Assembly: GCA_030152585.1 (NCBI GenBank)
Contig: JASLJC010000131.1
Span: 1-14,660, forward strand
Reading direction: 5' to 3'
DNA from: Savagea sp.
GTDB lineage: Bacteria > Bacillota > Bacilli > Bacillales_A > Planococcaceae
Length of the DNA stretch: 14,660 bases
Positions 6,057 to 14,396 of the stretch are shown piece after piece (the first letter of the stretch is position 1; each line of letters opens with the position of its first letter). The notes under the pieces were generated by a model that was given only the letters and a program-made list of their open reading frames with translations, was not told the origin of the DNA and made no database searches. Position numbers and translations under genes: made by a program.

Positions 6057-8471
6057 ATGGCTTACGATCACAAACAGTTAGAGAAAAAATGGCAACAATA
6101 TTGGCAAGAAAATAAAACGTATCAGACGACAGAAACAGAAGGGAAACCGAACTTTTATGCATTAGACATGTTCCCATATCCGTCTGGACAAGGGCTTCAC
6201 GTCGGTCACCCACTCGGTTACATTGCGACTGATATTTTAAGTTCATTTAAACGTAAGCAAGGATACAACGTACTCCACCCAATGGGCTGGGATGCATTCG
6301 GTCTGCCAGCAGAGCAATATGCACTCGACACAGGAAATGATCCAGCAGAGTTTACTGAACGTAACATTCAAACATTCAAACGCCAAATGAATGATCTCGG
6401 TTTTTCTTACGATTGGGACCGTGAAATTAATACGACGGATCCGAGTTATTACAAATGGACGCAATGGATTTTCATCCAAATGTATAAAAAAGGACTCGCA
6501 TATATTGACGAAGTACCTGTGAACTGGTGTCCAGCACTCGGTACTGTTCTTTCTAACGAAGAAGTAATCGACGGACTTTCAGAACGTGGAAGTCACCCTG
6601 TAGAGCGCCGCCCGATGCGTCAATGGGTACTTAAAATTACAGAATATGCCGATCGTTTACTCGAAGATTTAGAGTTAGTCGATTGGCCAGAAAGCTTAAA
6701 AGAAATGCAACGCAATTGGATTGGACGTTCAGAAGGGGCGCAAATTCAATTCCCTATCGAAGGAACAGATGAAATGTTTGAAGCTTTTACGACACGTCCC
6801 GATACGATTTTTGGAGCGACATATGCCGTATTAGCACCTGAACATAAACTCGTTGAAAAAATTACGACACCAGAACAAAAAGAAGCTGTTCAAGCATACG
6901 TCGATTCGATTAAGTCAAAATCAGATTTAGAGCGTACCGATTTAGCAGATGAAAAAACAGGCGTCTTTACCGGAGCGTATACGACGAACCCAGCAAGTGG
7001 CGAAAAAATGCCGATTTGGATTGCTGATTACGTACTCGCAACATACGGTACCGGTGCAGTAATGGCTGTACCTGCACACGATGAGCGAGATTATGAATTC
7101 GCAACAAAATTCGACTTACCGATTATTGAAGTCGTCGAAGGTGGAGACATTTCAAAAGAAGCGTATACAGAAGAAGGTGTCGCGATTAACTCAGGATTTT
7201 TAAATGGCCTTTCGACAGAAGATGCGCAAGCAAAAGCGATCGACTGGTTAGAAAAAGAAGGGCATGGCGAAAGCAAAGTAACGTATCGTCTCCGTGACTG
7301 GTTATTCTCGCGCCAACGTTATTGGGGAGAACCAATTCCGATGATTCATTGGGAAGATGGTTCGATCACACCTGTTCCAGAAGAACAGTTACCGGTAGAA
7401 CTTCCGAAAGCGACAAATATTCATCCATCTGGTACTGGTGAATCACCGCTTGCAAACATTACAGAGTGGGTGAACGTTGTCGATCCTGAAACAGGTATGA
7501 AAGGTCGTCGTGAAACGAATACGATGCCACAGTGGGCAGGTTCTTCATGGTATTACTTACGTTACATTGACCCACATAACGACGAAGCATTAGCAGACTA
7601 TGACAAATTAAAAGAATGGTTACCAGTCGATATTTATGTCGGAGGAGCAGAACACGCGGTACTTCATTTACTTTACGTCCGCTTCTGGCATAAAGTAATG
7701 TATGATCTCGGTGTTGTACCGACGAAAGAGCCATTCCAAAAACTATACAACCAAGGAATGATTCTCGGTGAAGGTAACGTAAAAATGAGTAAGTCACTCG
7801 GGAACGTCATTAATCCAGATGAGATTGTAAATTCACACGGTGCTGATACGTTACGCCTTTACGAAATGTTTATGGGACCACTCGATGCAGCGAAAGAGTG
7901 GACGACTGAAGGGGTTGACGGTGCACGCCGTTTCTTAGACCGTGTCTGGCGTTTATTCATGAATGAAGAAGGTACATTAAATGAAAAAGTACACGGTGAA
8001 CCTAGTGGAGAACTTGAAAAAGTGTACCATCAGACAGTAAAAAAAGTGACAGAAGACTACGAAAGTATGCATAACAATACAGCGATTTCGCAATTAATGG
8101 TCTTCGTGAACGAAGCGTATAAAGCAGAGCGTATCCCTGTTGAATATGCAAAAGGATTCATTTTATTATTATCACCGATTACACCACATATTGCAGAAGA
8201 AATTTGGCAAGCACTCGGTCATGACGAATCACTCGCATATGAGCCATGGCCAACGTATGATGAAAATAAATTAGTCGATGATACTGTCGAAATCGTCGTA
8301 CAAGTGAACGGAAAAGTTCGAGCGAAAATCGAAGTAGACCGCGATGCAACGAAAGAACAATTAGAAGAAGTAGCGATGAGTAATGAACGTATTCAAGAAG
8401 AAATTGAAGGAAAAACAGTACGTAAAGTTATTGCAGTACCAGGCCGTCTCGTAAACATCGTCGCAAACTAA
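6057..8471 (+). CDS. leuS: Leucyl-tRNA synthetase (LeuRS)
   Basis: Attaches leucine to tRNA-Leu in the cytosol. At 804 residues it has normal bacterial length. The class I signature of the HIGH type is HVGH at residues 48-51 and KMSKS is at 576-580. The inserted CP1 editing domain carries the threonine-rich TTRPDTIFG from 245 and AHDERDYEF with the conserved aspartate D342, so the hydrolytic proofreading site looks intact. The tRNA-binding and C-terminal domains follow, with a lysine- and glutamate-rich end. A consensus AAAGGAGG site sits at proper spacing before the ATG. Expression is set by the leucine T-box immediately upstream, and the gene is closed by its own terminator. Nothing is missing. 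Confidence 0.98.
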   Translation: MAYDHKQLEKKWQQYWQENKTYQTTETEGKPNFYALDMFPYPSGQGLHVGHPLGYIATDILSSFKRKQGYNVLHPMGWDAFGLPAEQYALDTGNDPAEFTERNIQTFKRQMNDLGFSYDWDREINTTDPSYYKWTQWIFIQMYKKGLAYIDEVPVNWCPALGTVLSNEEVIDGLSERGSHPVERRPMRQWVLKITEYADRLLEDLELVDWPESLKEMQRNWIGRSEGAQIQFPIEGTDEMFEAFTTRPDTIFGATYAVLAPEHKLVEKITTPEQKEAVQAYVDSIKSKSDLERTDLADEKTGVFTGAYTTNPASGEKMPIWIADYVLATYGTGAVMAVPAHDERDYEFATKFDLPIIEVVEGGDISKEAYTEEGVAINSGFLNGLSTEDAQAKAIDWLEKEGHGESKVTYRLRDWLFSRQRYWGEPIPMIHWEDGSITPVPEEQLPVELPKATNIHPSGTGESPLANITEWVNVVDPETGMKGRRETNTMPQWAGSSWYYLRYIDPHNDEALADYDKLKEWLPVDIYVGGAEHAVLHLLYVRFWHKVMYDLGVVPTKEPFQKLYNQGMILGEGNVKMSKSLGNVINPDEIVNSHGADTLRLYEMFMGPLDAAKEWTTEGVDGARRFLDRVWRLFMNEEGTLNEKVHGEPSGELEKVYHQTVKKVTEDYESMHNNTAISQLMVFVNEAYKAERIPVEYAKGFILLLSPITPHIAEEIWQALGHDESLAYEPWPTYDENKLVDDTVEIVVQVNGKVRAKIEVDRDATKEQLEEVAMSNERIQEEIEGKTVRKVIAVPGRLVNIVAN

Positions 8472-8480
8472 TGATGCACA

Positions 8481-8512
8481 AGCCATTCCATCTTTGGGAT
8501 GGCTTTTTTTTT
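8481..8512 (+). terminator. Terminator after leuS
   Basis: AGCCATTCC pairs with GGGATGGCT (8481-8489 / 8496-8504, one wobble) around a six-base loop, followed by eight T residues. The next gene starts only 18 bases later and has no visible promoter of its own, so it may depend on read-through. Confidence 0.9.
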
Positions 8513-8529
8513 ACTGAAAGGAAGATTCG

Positions 8530-8970
8530 ATGGAATTACAAATCGTAAAAGAAGAGAAAAGACGATATTTACCATTATTACTTGAAGCAGATGAAAGTGA
8601 AAAACAAATTGATACGTATTTACACCGTGGTACGTTGTATGTTGCAAAAGAAGAAGGTTGTCTCATCGGCATCGCTGTTGTGACAAAGGAAGAAGAAGGA
8701 ATCGAGTTAAAGAACTTTGCAATTGTATCGAAGTTGCGTCATCAAGGATATGGAAAACAATTCATTCAACGAATGTGCACGTTATATCGTGGTGAAACGA
8801 TGTACGTCGGCACAGGAGATAGCGGGATGACGATTCCTTTTTATGAAGCATGTGGTTTTCAATATGCGTATACGATTGAGCACTTCTTTACAGAACATTA
8901 CGAAGAAGACATAATAGAAAATGGTATAAAGCTGAACGATATGATCGTCTTAAAGAAAGAATGTTCGTAA
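8530..8970 (+). CDS. GNAT-family N-acetyltransferase
   Basis: A 146-residue acetyl-CoA-dependent acetyltransferase, cytosolic. The acetyl-CoA pyrophosphate-binding motif is RHQGYGKQ (residues 70-77, the Q/RxxGxG/A pattern). A TGDSGMTIPFYEACGF stretch near 95-110 carries the typical late YEACGF strand-helix. The C-terminal ENGIKLNDMIVLKK resembles Bacillus YvbK-type proteins. The substrate cannot be told from sequence; small amines, an aminoglycoside-like molecule or a protein N-terminus are all possible in this superfamily. An AAAGGA site is seven bases before the ATG. It follows the leuS terminator directly, and I see no clear terminator after it. Confidence 0.85.
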   Translation: MELQIVKEEKRRYLPLLLEADESEKQIDTYLHRGTLYVAKEEGCLIGIAVVTKEEEGIELKNFAIVSKLRHQGYGKQFIQRMCTLYRGETMYVGTGDSGMTIPFYEACGFQYAYTIEHFFTEHYEEDIIENGIKLNDMIVLKKECS

Positions 8971-8987
8971 ATTGTTCAAAAAAAGCT

Positions 8988-9016
8988 TTGAAAAGAGCGG
9001 TCGGTTTCGATATACT
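8988..9016 (+). promoter_or_regulatory. SigA-type promoter for the riboswitch-pbuX transcript
   Basis: TTGAAA at 8988-8993, a 17-base spacer, TATACT at 9011-9016. The predicted start near 9022 leaves about 18 bases before the purine aptamer. Confidence 0.82.
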
Positions 9017-9039
9017 AATCACATTCTATTCATTTGGGG

Positions 9040-9112
9040 TACTCATATAATTTTCGAAAATACGGTTCGAGAAGTTTCTACCAGTTCACCGTAAATGAAC
9101 TGACTATGAGTA
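9040..9112 (+). promoter_or_regulatory. Purine riboswitch aptamer, guanine class
   Basis: P1 is TACTCATA (9040-9047) with TATGAGTA (9105-9112). P2 is TTTCGAA with TTCGAGA around a seven-base loop, P3 is CAGTTCA with TGAACTG around CCGTAAA, and the core has TTTCTACC. The base that reads the ligand (position 74 in the xpt aptamer) is C at 9104, in GACTATG, which specifies guanine or hypoxanthine rather than adenine. It lies in the leader of a purine permease gene, as expected for repression by purine excess. The downstream platform is described under findings. Confidence 0.95.
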
Positions 9113-9199
9113 GCGGTGAAGTACGGTTAGGGACGTACTTTTTAAAGGTTCCTTCTAAACCTCGCTACTCGTAGAACGGGGTGTAAATAAGAGGAGGAA
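9105..9199 (+). promoter_or_regulatory. Expression platform between aptamer and pbuX, with candidate SD mask
   Basis: Three competing pairings are readable. The 3' strand of P1 plus AGCG (9105-9115) can pair with 9163-9173 (11 pairs, one wobble). A hairpin AAGTACG/CGTACTT (9119-9125 / 9134-9140) is followed by only a few T residues. TTCCTTCT (9149-9156) can pair with the pbuX ribosome-binding region AGGAGGAA (9192-9199; eight pairs, one wobble). GGTTAGGGA (9125-9133) can alternatively cover that TTCCTTCT. There is no long U tract, so translational control is at least as likely as termination. Structures are by eye, without energies. Confidence 0.55.
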
Positions 9200-9205
9200 G
9201 AAAGA

Positions 9206-10540
9206 GTGAATAAGTGGAAAACCGCTGCGCAAGAATCGACACTTGCATTACAACATTTACTCGCAATGTATGCAGGAGCGATTTTAGTACCGCTCATTAT
9301 CGGTTCAAGCCTCGGAATGAATTCCGAGCAACTAACATATTTAGTCGCCATCGACATTTTAATGTGTGGTGTAGCGACATTACTTCAAGTTTATCGTGGA
9401 AAAGTAATCGGGATCGGTCTTCCTGTCGTCTTAGGATGTACATTTACTGCGGTAACACCGATTATCGCAATTGGACAAAATAATGACATTACCGACGTAT
9501 ACGGAGCAATTATCGTTTCAGGACTCATTATTTTTCTGATTGCAGGATTTTTCGGTCGTCTCGTTAAATTTTTCCCACCCGTCGTAACGGGAACCGTCGT
9601 CACAATTATTGGCGTTTCATTATTACCAGTTGCATTTAACAATATCGGTGGTGGCGATACACAAGCGGCAGATTTTGCAAGTAGTGCAAATATTGGACTT
9701 GCTTTATTGACACTCGTCATTATTTTATTCGTTTACCGTTTTGCGACAGGATTTTTACGTTCAATCTCGATTTTAGTCGGTCTCGTCGTGGGAACCGTCG
9801 TTGCGATATTTTATAATATGGTCGATTTCGCACCTGTACGAGAAGCGAGTGTTATGCATATGGTACAGCCGTTTTATTTCGGTGTACCGACATTCGACTT
9901 ATCAGCTATTATTACGATGACACTCGTTGCGATGGTCTCGATCGTAGAATCGACAGGCGTTTACTTTGCATTGAGTGATATCGTCAAAAAGCCATTAAAT
10001 TGGAAAGATTTAGCACGAGGATATCGTTCAGAAGGATTGGCGTCAGTTTTAGGTGGAATATTTAGTGCTTTCCCTTACACGACATTTTCTCAAAACGTTG
10101 GACTCGTTCAAATGTCAGGTGTAAAAAAACGAAGTGTTATCGTCATAACGGGTCTTATGCTCGTAGCACTCGGATTTTTCCCGAAAGTTGCAGCATTAAC
10201 GACAATTATTCCGACACCTGTACTCGGTGCTGCGATGGTTGCAATGTTCGGACTCGTCATTACACAAGGGATGAAGATGCTTACACCCGCAATTTTAGAG
10301 TCAGCAGAAAATGCTATGGTTGCCGCGATTGCAATTGGACTTGGAATCGGTGTAACAGCTGTGCCGACTATCTTTGAAGTATTGCCAGGATTTATGCCAG
10401 CAGCTATTCCAGGACTTCAAGAATTTATGTCGATTTTAACATCAAATGGTATTGTACTCGGTGCAACGACAGCGATTGTATTAAATATTTTCTTTAATAT
10501 GATCGGACCGAAAAACAAAGATCCATTGTCATTACAATAA
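9206..10540 (+). CDS. pbuX: Xanthine permease PbuX, NCS2 (nucleobase:cation symporter 2) family
   Basis: A 444-residue integral membrane protein with about 14 hydrophobic segments, the UraA/UapA fold, importing a purine base with a cation. Diagnostic parts are LALQHLLAMYAGAILVPLIIG near residues 13-33, GCTFTAVTPII near 77-87, VEST at 247-250 with the conserved substrate-site glutamate, and QNVG at 296-299. The N-terminus matches PbuX-type xanthine permeases better than uracil permeases, and the guanine riboswitch upstream supports a purine substrate. A neighbouring xpt (xanthine phosphoribosyltransferase), its usual partner in Bacillus, is absent here. The start is GTG, seven bases after GAGGAGGA. 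Exact substrate (xanthine, or also guanine/hypoxanthine) is inferred. Confidence 0.9.
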   Translation: MNKWKTAAQESTLALQHLLAMYAGAILVPLIIGSSLGMNSEQLTYLVAIDILMCGVATLLQVYRGKVIGIGLPVVLGCTFTAVTPIIAIGQNNDITDVYGAIIVSGLIIFLIAGFFGRLVKFFPPVVTGTVVTIIGVSLLPVAFNNIGGGDTQAADFASSANIGLALLTLVIILFVYRFATGFLRSISILVGLVVGTVVAIFYNMVDFAPVREASVMHMVQPFYFGVPTFDLSAIITMTLVAMVSIVESTGVYFALSDIVKKPLNWKDLARGYRSEGLASVLGGIFSAFPYTTFSQNVGLVQMSGVKKRSVIVITGLMLVALGFFPKVAALTTIIPTPVLGAAMVAMFGLVITQGMKMLTPAILESAENAMVAAIAIGLGIGVTAVPTIFEVLPGFMPAAIPGLQEFMSILTSNGIVLGATTAIVLNIFFNMIGPKNKDPLSLQ

Positions 10541-10545
10541 AAATG

Positions 10546-10588
10546 AAAAAGCGTATGAAATCTAAACATTAGATTTCATACGCTTTTT
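10546..10588 (+). terminator. Bidirectional terminator between pbuX and ytfP
   Basis: A long perfect stem, 10546-10564 / 10570-10588 (core GCGTATGAAATCTA with its complement), with a five-base loop. T residues follow on the plus strand and the A run before it gives a T run on the minus strand. It lies 5 bases after the pbuX stop and about 80 bases beyond the stop of the convergent ytfP gene, so it can serve both. Confidence 0.93.
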
Positions 10589-10671
10589 TTCGACGTTCAC
10601 CTTCAATATTTGTGCTTTGTTTGAGATGTATTGTTCTCACCTTTATGAAAAACATACGGCGTTTACATACA

Positions 10672-11922
10672 TTAAGCGTTCATACCTGCAATCCGACCTG
10701 TAACGAGTGCAGACGTAATATTGTATCCACCTGTATAGCCGTGAACATCTAAAATTTCTCCGCAGAAAAAGAGCCCTTTTTTTAATTTCGATTCCATCGT
10801 TTTCGGCACGATTTCTTTCGTTTTGACACCACCACCTGTGACGAATGCTCGTTCAATCGGTTGGGTACCAGATACTTTCATTTCAAAATGTTTAAATTGT
10901 CGTGCGAGTTGCCGAAGTTGCTCGTTTGAAATAGATGCACTTAATTGGTCTGTTGGGCAATTTGCTCGTTCGAGTAAGAAAAGAAGCCATCGTTCTTGAG
11001 CGAGCGACGAAAACGTGTTTTTAAGCGTCTTTTTAGGATGTTGTTCAGCAAGTGTACGAAGTCGTTGGAACAACTGCTCTTCATTTTCGTCAGGAAAAGA
11101 GTCGATGACGATTTGAACAGGTCCCGGATGTTTCATCTGTTCTTTTACAACGAATTGGCTTGCACGTAACACAGCAGGTCCGCTTAGACCGAAATGAGTA
11201 AACAACATATCCATTCGGTGTGTAATGATCGTTTTTCCTTTTCGGTTGATGACTGAGACATTCACATCACGTAAAGCGAGCCCTTGCAACGTTTTTTGTT
11301 GAATGAACGACTCTTTCGATAAGAGTGGAACTTCCGTTGGGTATAATGTCGTCACAGTATGCCCTGCGCGTTCAGCCCACGGATAGCCATCGCCTTCGGA
11401 ACCTGTATGCGGGACCGCTTTACCACCGACTGCAACGATGACACTTCGAGCGTGCAAGTCTTCACCAGAACGTAAACGTACACCTAATACTCGTTCGTCA
11501 TCCATTAACAATTTTTCGACAGGAGCTTGCAGGCGGCGTTCAACGCCAAGGTCATCCATTCGTCGAAGAAGTGCATCTAATACGTCGCGTGATCGATCAG
11601 ATGCCGGGAACATTCTTCCGTGGTCCTCTTCTTTTAACGGAACACCGAGTTGTTCAAAAAATGAAATAATATCTTCATTATTGAAGACAGAAAACGGTCC
11701 GTATAAAAAACGTCCATTTCCTGGAATGTGTCGAATGATCTCTTCTTCCGATAACCGATTCGTCACGTTACAACGACCACCGCCAGAGATGAGTAATTTT
11801 TTTCCGAGTTTTTTTCCTTTTTCAATTAATAAAACACGTTCATGTCGTTCAGCTGCGGCAATCGAAGCCATTAATCCTGAAGGACCGCCACCGATGATAA
11901 TGACGTCATATGTTGTATGCAA
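10672..11922 (-). CDS. ytfP: FAD-dependent oxidoreductase YtfP, HI0933-like family
   Basis: A flavoprotein of 416 residues from the chosen start. The dinucleotide-binding Rossmann motif is [11 protein letters not shown] (about 6-16), followed by [12 protein letters not shown]. Further signatures are [18 protein letters not shown] and the C-terminal [17 protein letters not shown] near 386-402, a near-invariant FAD-contacting block of the HI0933/YtfP family. The family's reaction and substrate are poorly defined. I prefer the TTG at 11922 over the in-frame GTG at 11949, because the extended -10 element at 11951-11959 places the RNA start near 11945, which would leave that GTG at or before the transcript's 5' end. 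GTGAT, complementary to the 16S 3' end, lies five bases before the TTG, and bacterial homologues start close to this point. Confidence 0.88.
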   Translation of the reverse strand: MHTTYDVIIIGGGPSGLMASIAAAERHERVLLIEKGKKLGKKLLISGGGRCNVTNRLSEEEIIRHIPGNGRFLYGPFSVFNNEDIISFFEQLGVPLKEEDHGRMFPASDRSRDVLDALLRRMDDLGVERRLQAPVEKLLMDDERVLGVRLRSGEDLHARSVIVAVGGKAVPHTGSEGDGYPWAERAGHTVTTLYPTEVPLLSKESFIQQKTLQGLALRDVNVSVINRKGKTIITHRMDMLFTHFGLSGPAVLRASQFVVKEQMKHPGPVQIVIDSFPDENEEQLFQRLRTLAEQHPKKTLKNTFSSLAQERWLLFLLERANCPTDQLSASISNEQLRQLARQFKHFEMKVSGTQPIERAFVTGGGVKTKEIVPKTMESKLKKGLFFCGEILDVHGYTGGYNITSALVTGRIAGMNA

Positions 11923-11950
11923 AGTAAAATCACACTTTCTTTTTTTCACT

Positions 11951-11959
11951 AGTATAACA
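11951..11959 (-). promoter_or_regulatory. Extended -10 promoter for ytfP
   Basis: Minus strand TGTTATACT (TG at 11959-11958, TATACT at 11956-11951). There is no convincing -35. The predicted transcription start is near 11945, which helps choose the ytfP start codon. Confidence 0.55.
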
Positions 11960-11975
11960 AAACTTCACTCGGACG

Positions 11976-12004
11976 TTGTCTAAAACCGAATTGAAAGGTA
12001 AACT
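11976..12004 (+). promoter_or_regulatory. Candidate promoter for ytgP
   Basis: TTGTCT at 11976-11981, 17-base spacer, TAAACT at 11999-12004; each hexamer matches consensus at four of six bases. It faces away from the ytfP promoter within a gap of about 117 bases. Confidence 0.5.
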
Positions 12005-12039
12005 ATTAGAGGAAGTTATGAAATGGAAGGGTTAAAATT

Positions 12040-13659
12040 ATGTCATCCACACTCGTAAGAGGAACGGCGATTTTAACAATCGGTCTATTCCTCTCAAAAG
12101 CACTCGGTTTATTTTATTTAATTCCGCTCTATGCGATTGTCGGAAAAGAAAGTATGGGGCTGTATCAGTATGCCTATATTCCTTACAATTTAGCATTATC
12201 GATTGCGATATCGGGAGCGCCACTTGCAGTTTCAAAATATGTTTCGAAATATAATGCACTCGGAGATTATGAGACGGGTCGTCGCTTAATGAAGTCCGGA
12301 ATGGCGATTATGGTTGCAACAGGCTTCATTTCATTTATTACGTTGTATTTTTTAGCAACGCCGATTGCTCATCTCGTTCGAAGTGATGACGAACAAATTT
12401 ATACGGTCACACAAATTGCAAGCGTGATTCGTTGGGTTAGTTTCGCTTTGCTCGTCGTTCCATTAATGAGTATCGTCCGAGGATTTTTCCAAGGGTATCA
12501 AAAAATGGAGCCAACTGCTGTTTCCCAACTCGTGGAGCAAATTGTGCGAATCGTTGCGGTACTTATTGGAGCATCGGTCGTCATCTACTTTATGAAAGAA
12601 TCACCTGTTATGGCGATTAATTTTGCGGTGTTTGCTGCTTTTATCGGCGCACTTGCCGGATTGTTCGTTTTATATCGATATTGGTTACAGTATCGAGATG
12701 AATTTAACGGACTGCTCGCTACAAGTGTTACGACAGGGGAAAGAATATCATTCGGTTCTATGTATAAAGAATTAATCGGTTATTTATTACCGTTTATTTT
12801 AGTCGGTGTCATTAATCCGCTTTATCAATTTATCGACATGATAACGTTTAATAAAGCGATGGCTTCGATCGGTTTAGCGAGCGTTTCGGATCTTTATTTA
12901 GGGATGCTCAATTTATTAACACATAAGTTCGTCATGATACCGGTCATGGTTGCAACCGGATTTTCGATGGCGTTAATACCCGTCATGACAAGTTATTACA
13001 CGAGTGGCAATCATAAAGGTATGGTACGCTCACTCGATCAAACGTTTCAAATTATGATGTTTGTCATGACGCCGATGGTATTAGGAATTATGTTATTGTC
13101 AACAGAACTTTATACATTTTTATATGAATATGACGTCATGGGCGCTCGTATTTTGAAAACGTACGCACCTGTTGCGATTTTATTTGGTTTATTTACAGTG
13201 ACAGCTGCGATGTTACAAGGAATCGACCGGCATAAATGGATCATTTTCACGTCGATGCTCGGGCTTGTTGTGAAATTTATCATCAATGCGCCACTCATTC
13301 GACTGTTTGAAACGCAAGGCGCTATTATTGCAACGACAATCGGATATAGTATCGCGGTCATCGGTAATATGTTAATTATTACGAAAACGATGAATTACGA
13401 TTCTAAGTTAGTCGGCCGTCGTTTTATATTAATTGCCGCATTAAATGCCTTAATGGTCGTTGCTGTTTTGCTCGTGATGAAAGTGATGTATCTATTTGGA
13501 GAACCGTACGGACGTATGCAGGCTTTGTTATATAGTCTTGTCGGCGCACTTGTCGGAGCAGGCGTATACGGTTACTTGTCGATTCGAACAGGTTTAGCTC
13601 AAGCATTGCTTGGAGACCGTTTATTTCGAATTTTAAATCGATTCGGAATTCAAAAATAA
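12040..13659 (+). CDS. ytgP: Lipid II flippase YtgP (MurJ-type, MOP superfamily)
   Basis: A 539-residue membrane protein with about 14 hydrophobic segments. It belongs to the polysaccharide/oligosaccharide transporter branch of the MOP flippases. In Bacillus subtilis YtgP is the MurJ-type protein that can move the peptidoglycan precursor lipid II across the membrane. The start, MSSTLVRGTAILTIGLFLSK, with a basic residue at 7 and the G-x-x-LT-x-G pattern, and YLIPLYAIVG fit YtgP. The related SpoVB is the main alternative, but the neighbours (ytfP and an RsuA-type synthase) favour YtgP. A GGAAGGG site is eight bases before the ATG. It is followed at 14 bases by the pseudouridine synthase gene with no terminator between, so the two form an operon. 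Confidence 0.88.
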   Translation: MSSTLVRGTAILTIGLFLSKALGLFYLIPLYAIVGKESMGLYQYAYIPYNLALSIAISGAPLAVSKYVSKYNALGDYETGRRLMKSGMAIMVATGFISFITLYFLATPIAHLVRSDDEQIYTVTQIASVIRWVSFALLVVPLMSIVRGFFQGYQKMEPTAVSQLVEQIVRIVAVLIGASVVIYFMKESPVMAINFAVFAAFIGALAGLFVLYRYWLQYRDEFNGLLATSVTTGERISFGSMYKELIGYLLPFILVGVINPLYQFIDMITFNKAMASIGLASVSDLYLGMLNLLTHKFVMIPVMVATGFSMALIPVMTSYYTSGNHKGMVRSLDQTFQIMMFVMTPMVLGIMLLSTELYTFLYEYDVMGARILKTYAPVAILFGLFTVTAAMLQGIDRHKWIIFTSMLGLVVKFIINAPLIRLFETQGAIIATTIGYSIAVIGNMLIITKTMNYDSKLVGRRFILIAALNALMVVAVLLVMKVMYLFGEPYGRMQALLYSLVGALVGAGVYGYLSIRTGLAQALLGDRLFRILNRFGIQK

Positions 13660-13673
13660 GAAAGGGTGAAAAT

Positions 13674-14396
13674 ATGAGATTAGACAAAATGTTAGCAAAC
13701 ATGGGGTATGGATCACGTAAAGAAGTGAAACAATTGATTAAAAAAGGACTCGTTCAAGTGAATGGGCGCGTCGTCCGTCAAAGTAAAGATCAAATCGATG
13801 TAGAACGCGATACAGTTACGATTCTCGGTGCAGAAGTGACGTATAAACAATTCGTCTATTATATGTTGCATAAACCACAAGGTTACATTTCAGCGACGGA
13901 AGATTACGCACACGACACAGTACTCGATTTATTAGATGAAGAAGCTCAATTTTTTGAACCATTTCCAGTTGGCCGTCTCGATAAAGATACAGAAGGATTA
14001 CTTCTTTTGACGTCCGACGGAAAACTAGCACATCAACTTTTAACACCGAAAAATAACGTACCGAAAACGTATTATGCTCATATTGATGGTGTTGTTACAG
14101 AAGATGATGTAAAAGCGTTCGCAGCGGGTGTTACGTTAGACGATGGCTACGAAACGAAGCCAGGGGAACTTGTCATTATCGAAAGTGATGAAACGTCAAT
14201 CATTGAATTAACGATTACAGAAGGTAAGTTTCATCAAGTGAAACGAATGTTTGAAGCAGTTGGGAAAACCGTCACTTACTTAAAACGACAATCAATGGGA
14301 CCGTTACAGTTAGATGAGACGCTATCCCTCGGCGAATACCGAGAGTTGACAGAAGAAGAAGTTGACCAATTGATGCAATATGTCGCTTCATTATAA
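13674..14396 (+). CDS. rsuA: 16S rRNA pseudouridine synthase, RsuA family
   Basis: A 240-residue enzyme that converts one uridine in 16S rRNA to pseudouridine (position 516 in the Escherichia coli enzyme). An N-terminal S4 RNA-binding domain (about 1-60, starting MRLDKMLANMGYGSRKEV) precedes the catalytic domain. The catalytic aspartate is D103 in GRLDKDTEGLLLLT, and the later KFHQVKRMFEAVG motif near 216-228 is also typical. The lack of an extra C-terminal domain and the short S4 linker fit RsuA rather than RluB, but the exact target is inferred. An AAAGGGTG site precedes the ATG. It is the second gene after ytgP. Its last 16 bases lie inside the large inverted repeat that ends the window. 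Confidence 0.9.
   Translation: MRLDKMLANMGYGSRKEVKQLIKKGLVQVNGRVVRQSKDQIDVERDTVTILGAEVTYKQFVYYMLHKPQGYISATEDYAHDTVLDLLDEEAQFFEPFPVGRLDKDTEGLLLLTSDGKLAHQLLTPKNNVPKTYYAHIDGVVTEDDVKAFAAGVTLDDGYETKPGELVIIESDETSIIELTITEGKFHQVKRMFEAVGKTVTYLKRQSMGPLQLDETLSLGEYRELTEEEVDQLMQYVASL

Noticed and set aside
11438..11983. Open frame of 181 codons on the plus strand across ytfP
   Set aside because: Antisense shadow of a well-supported FAD oxidoreductase; serine- and arginine-rich sequence with no recognisable domain.
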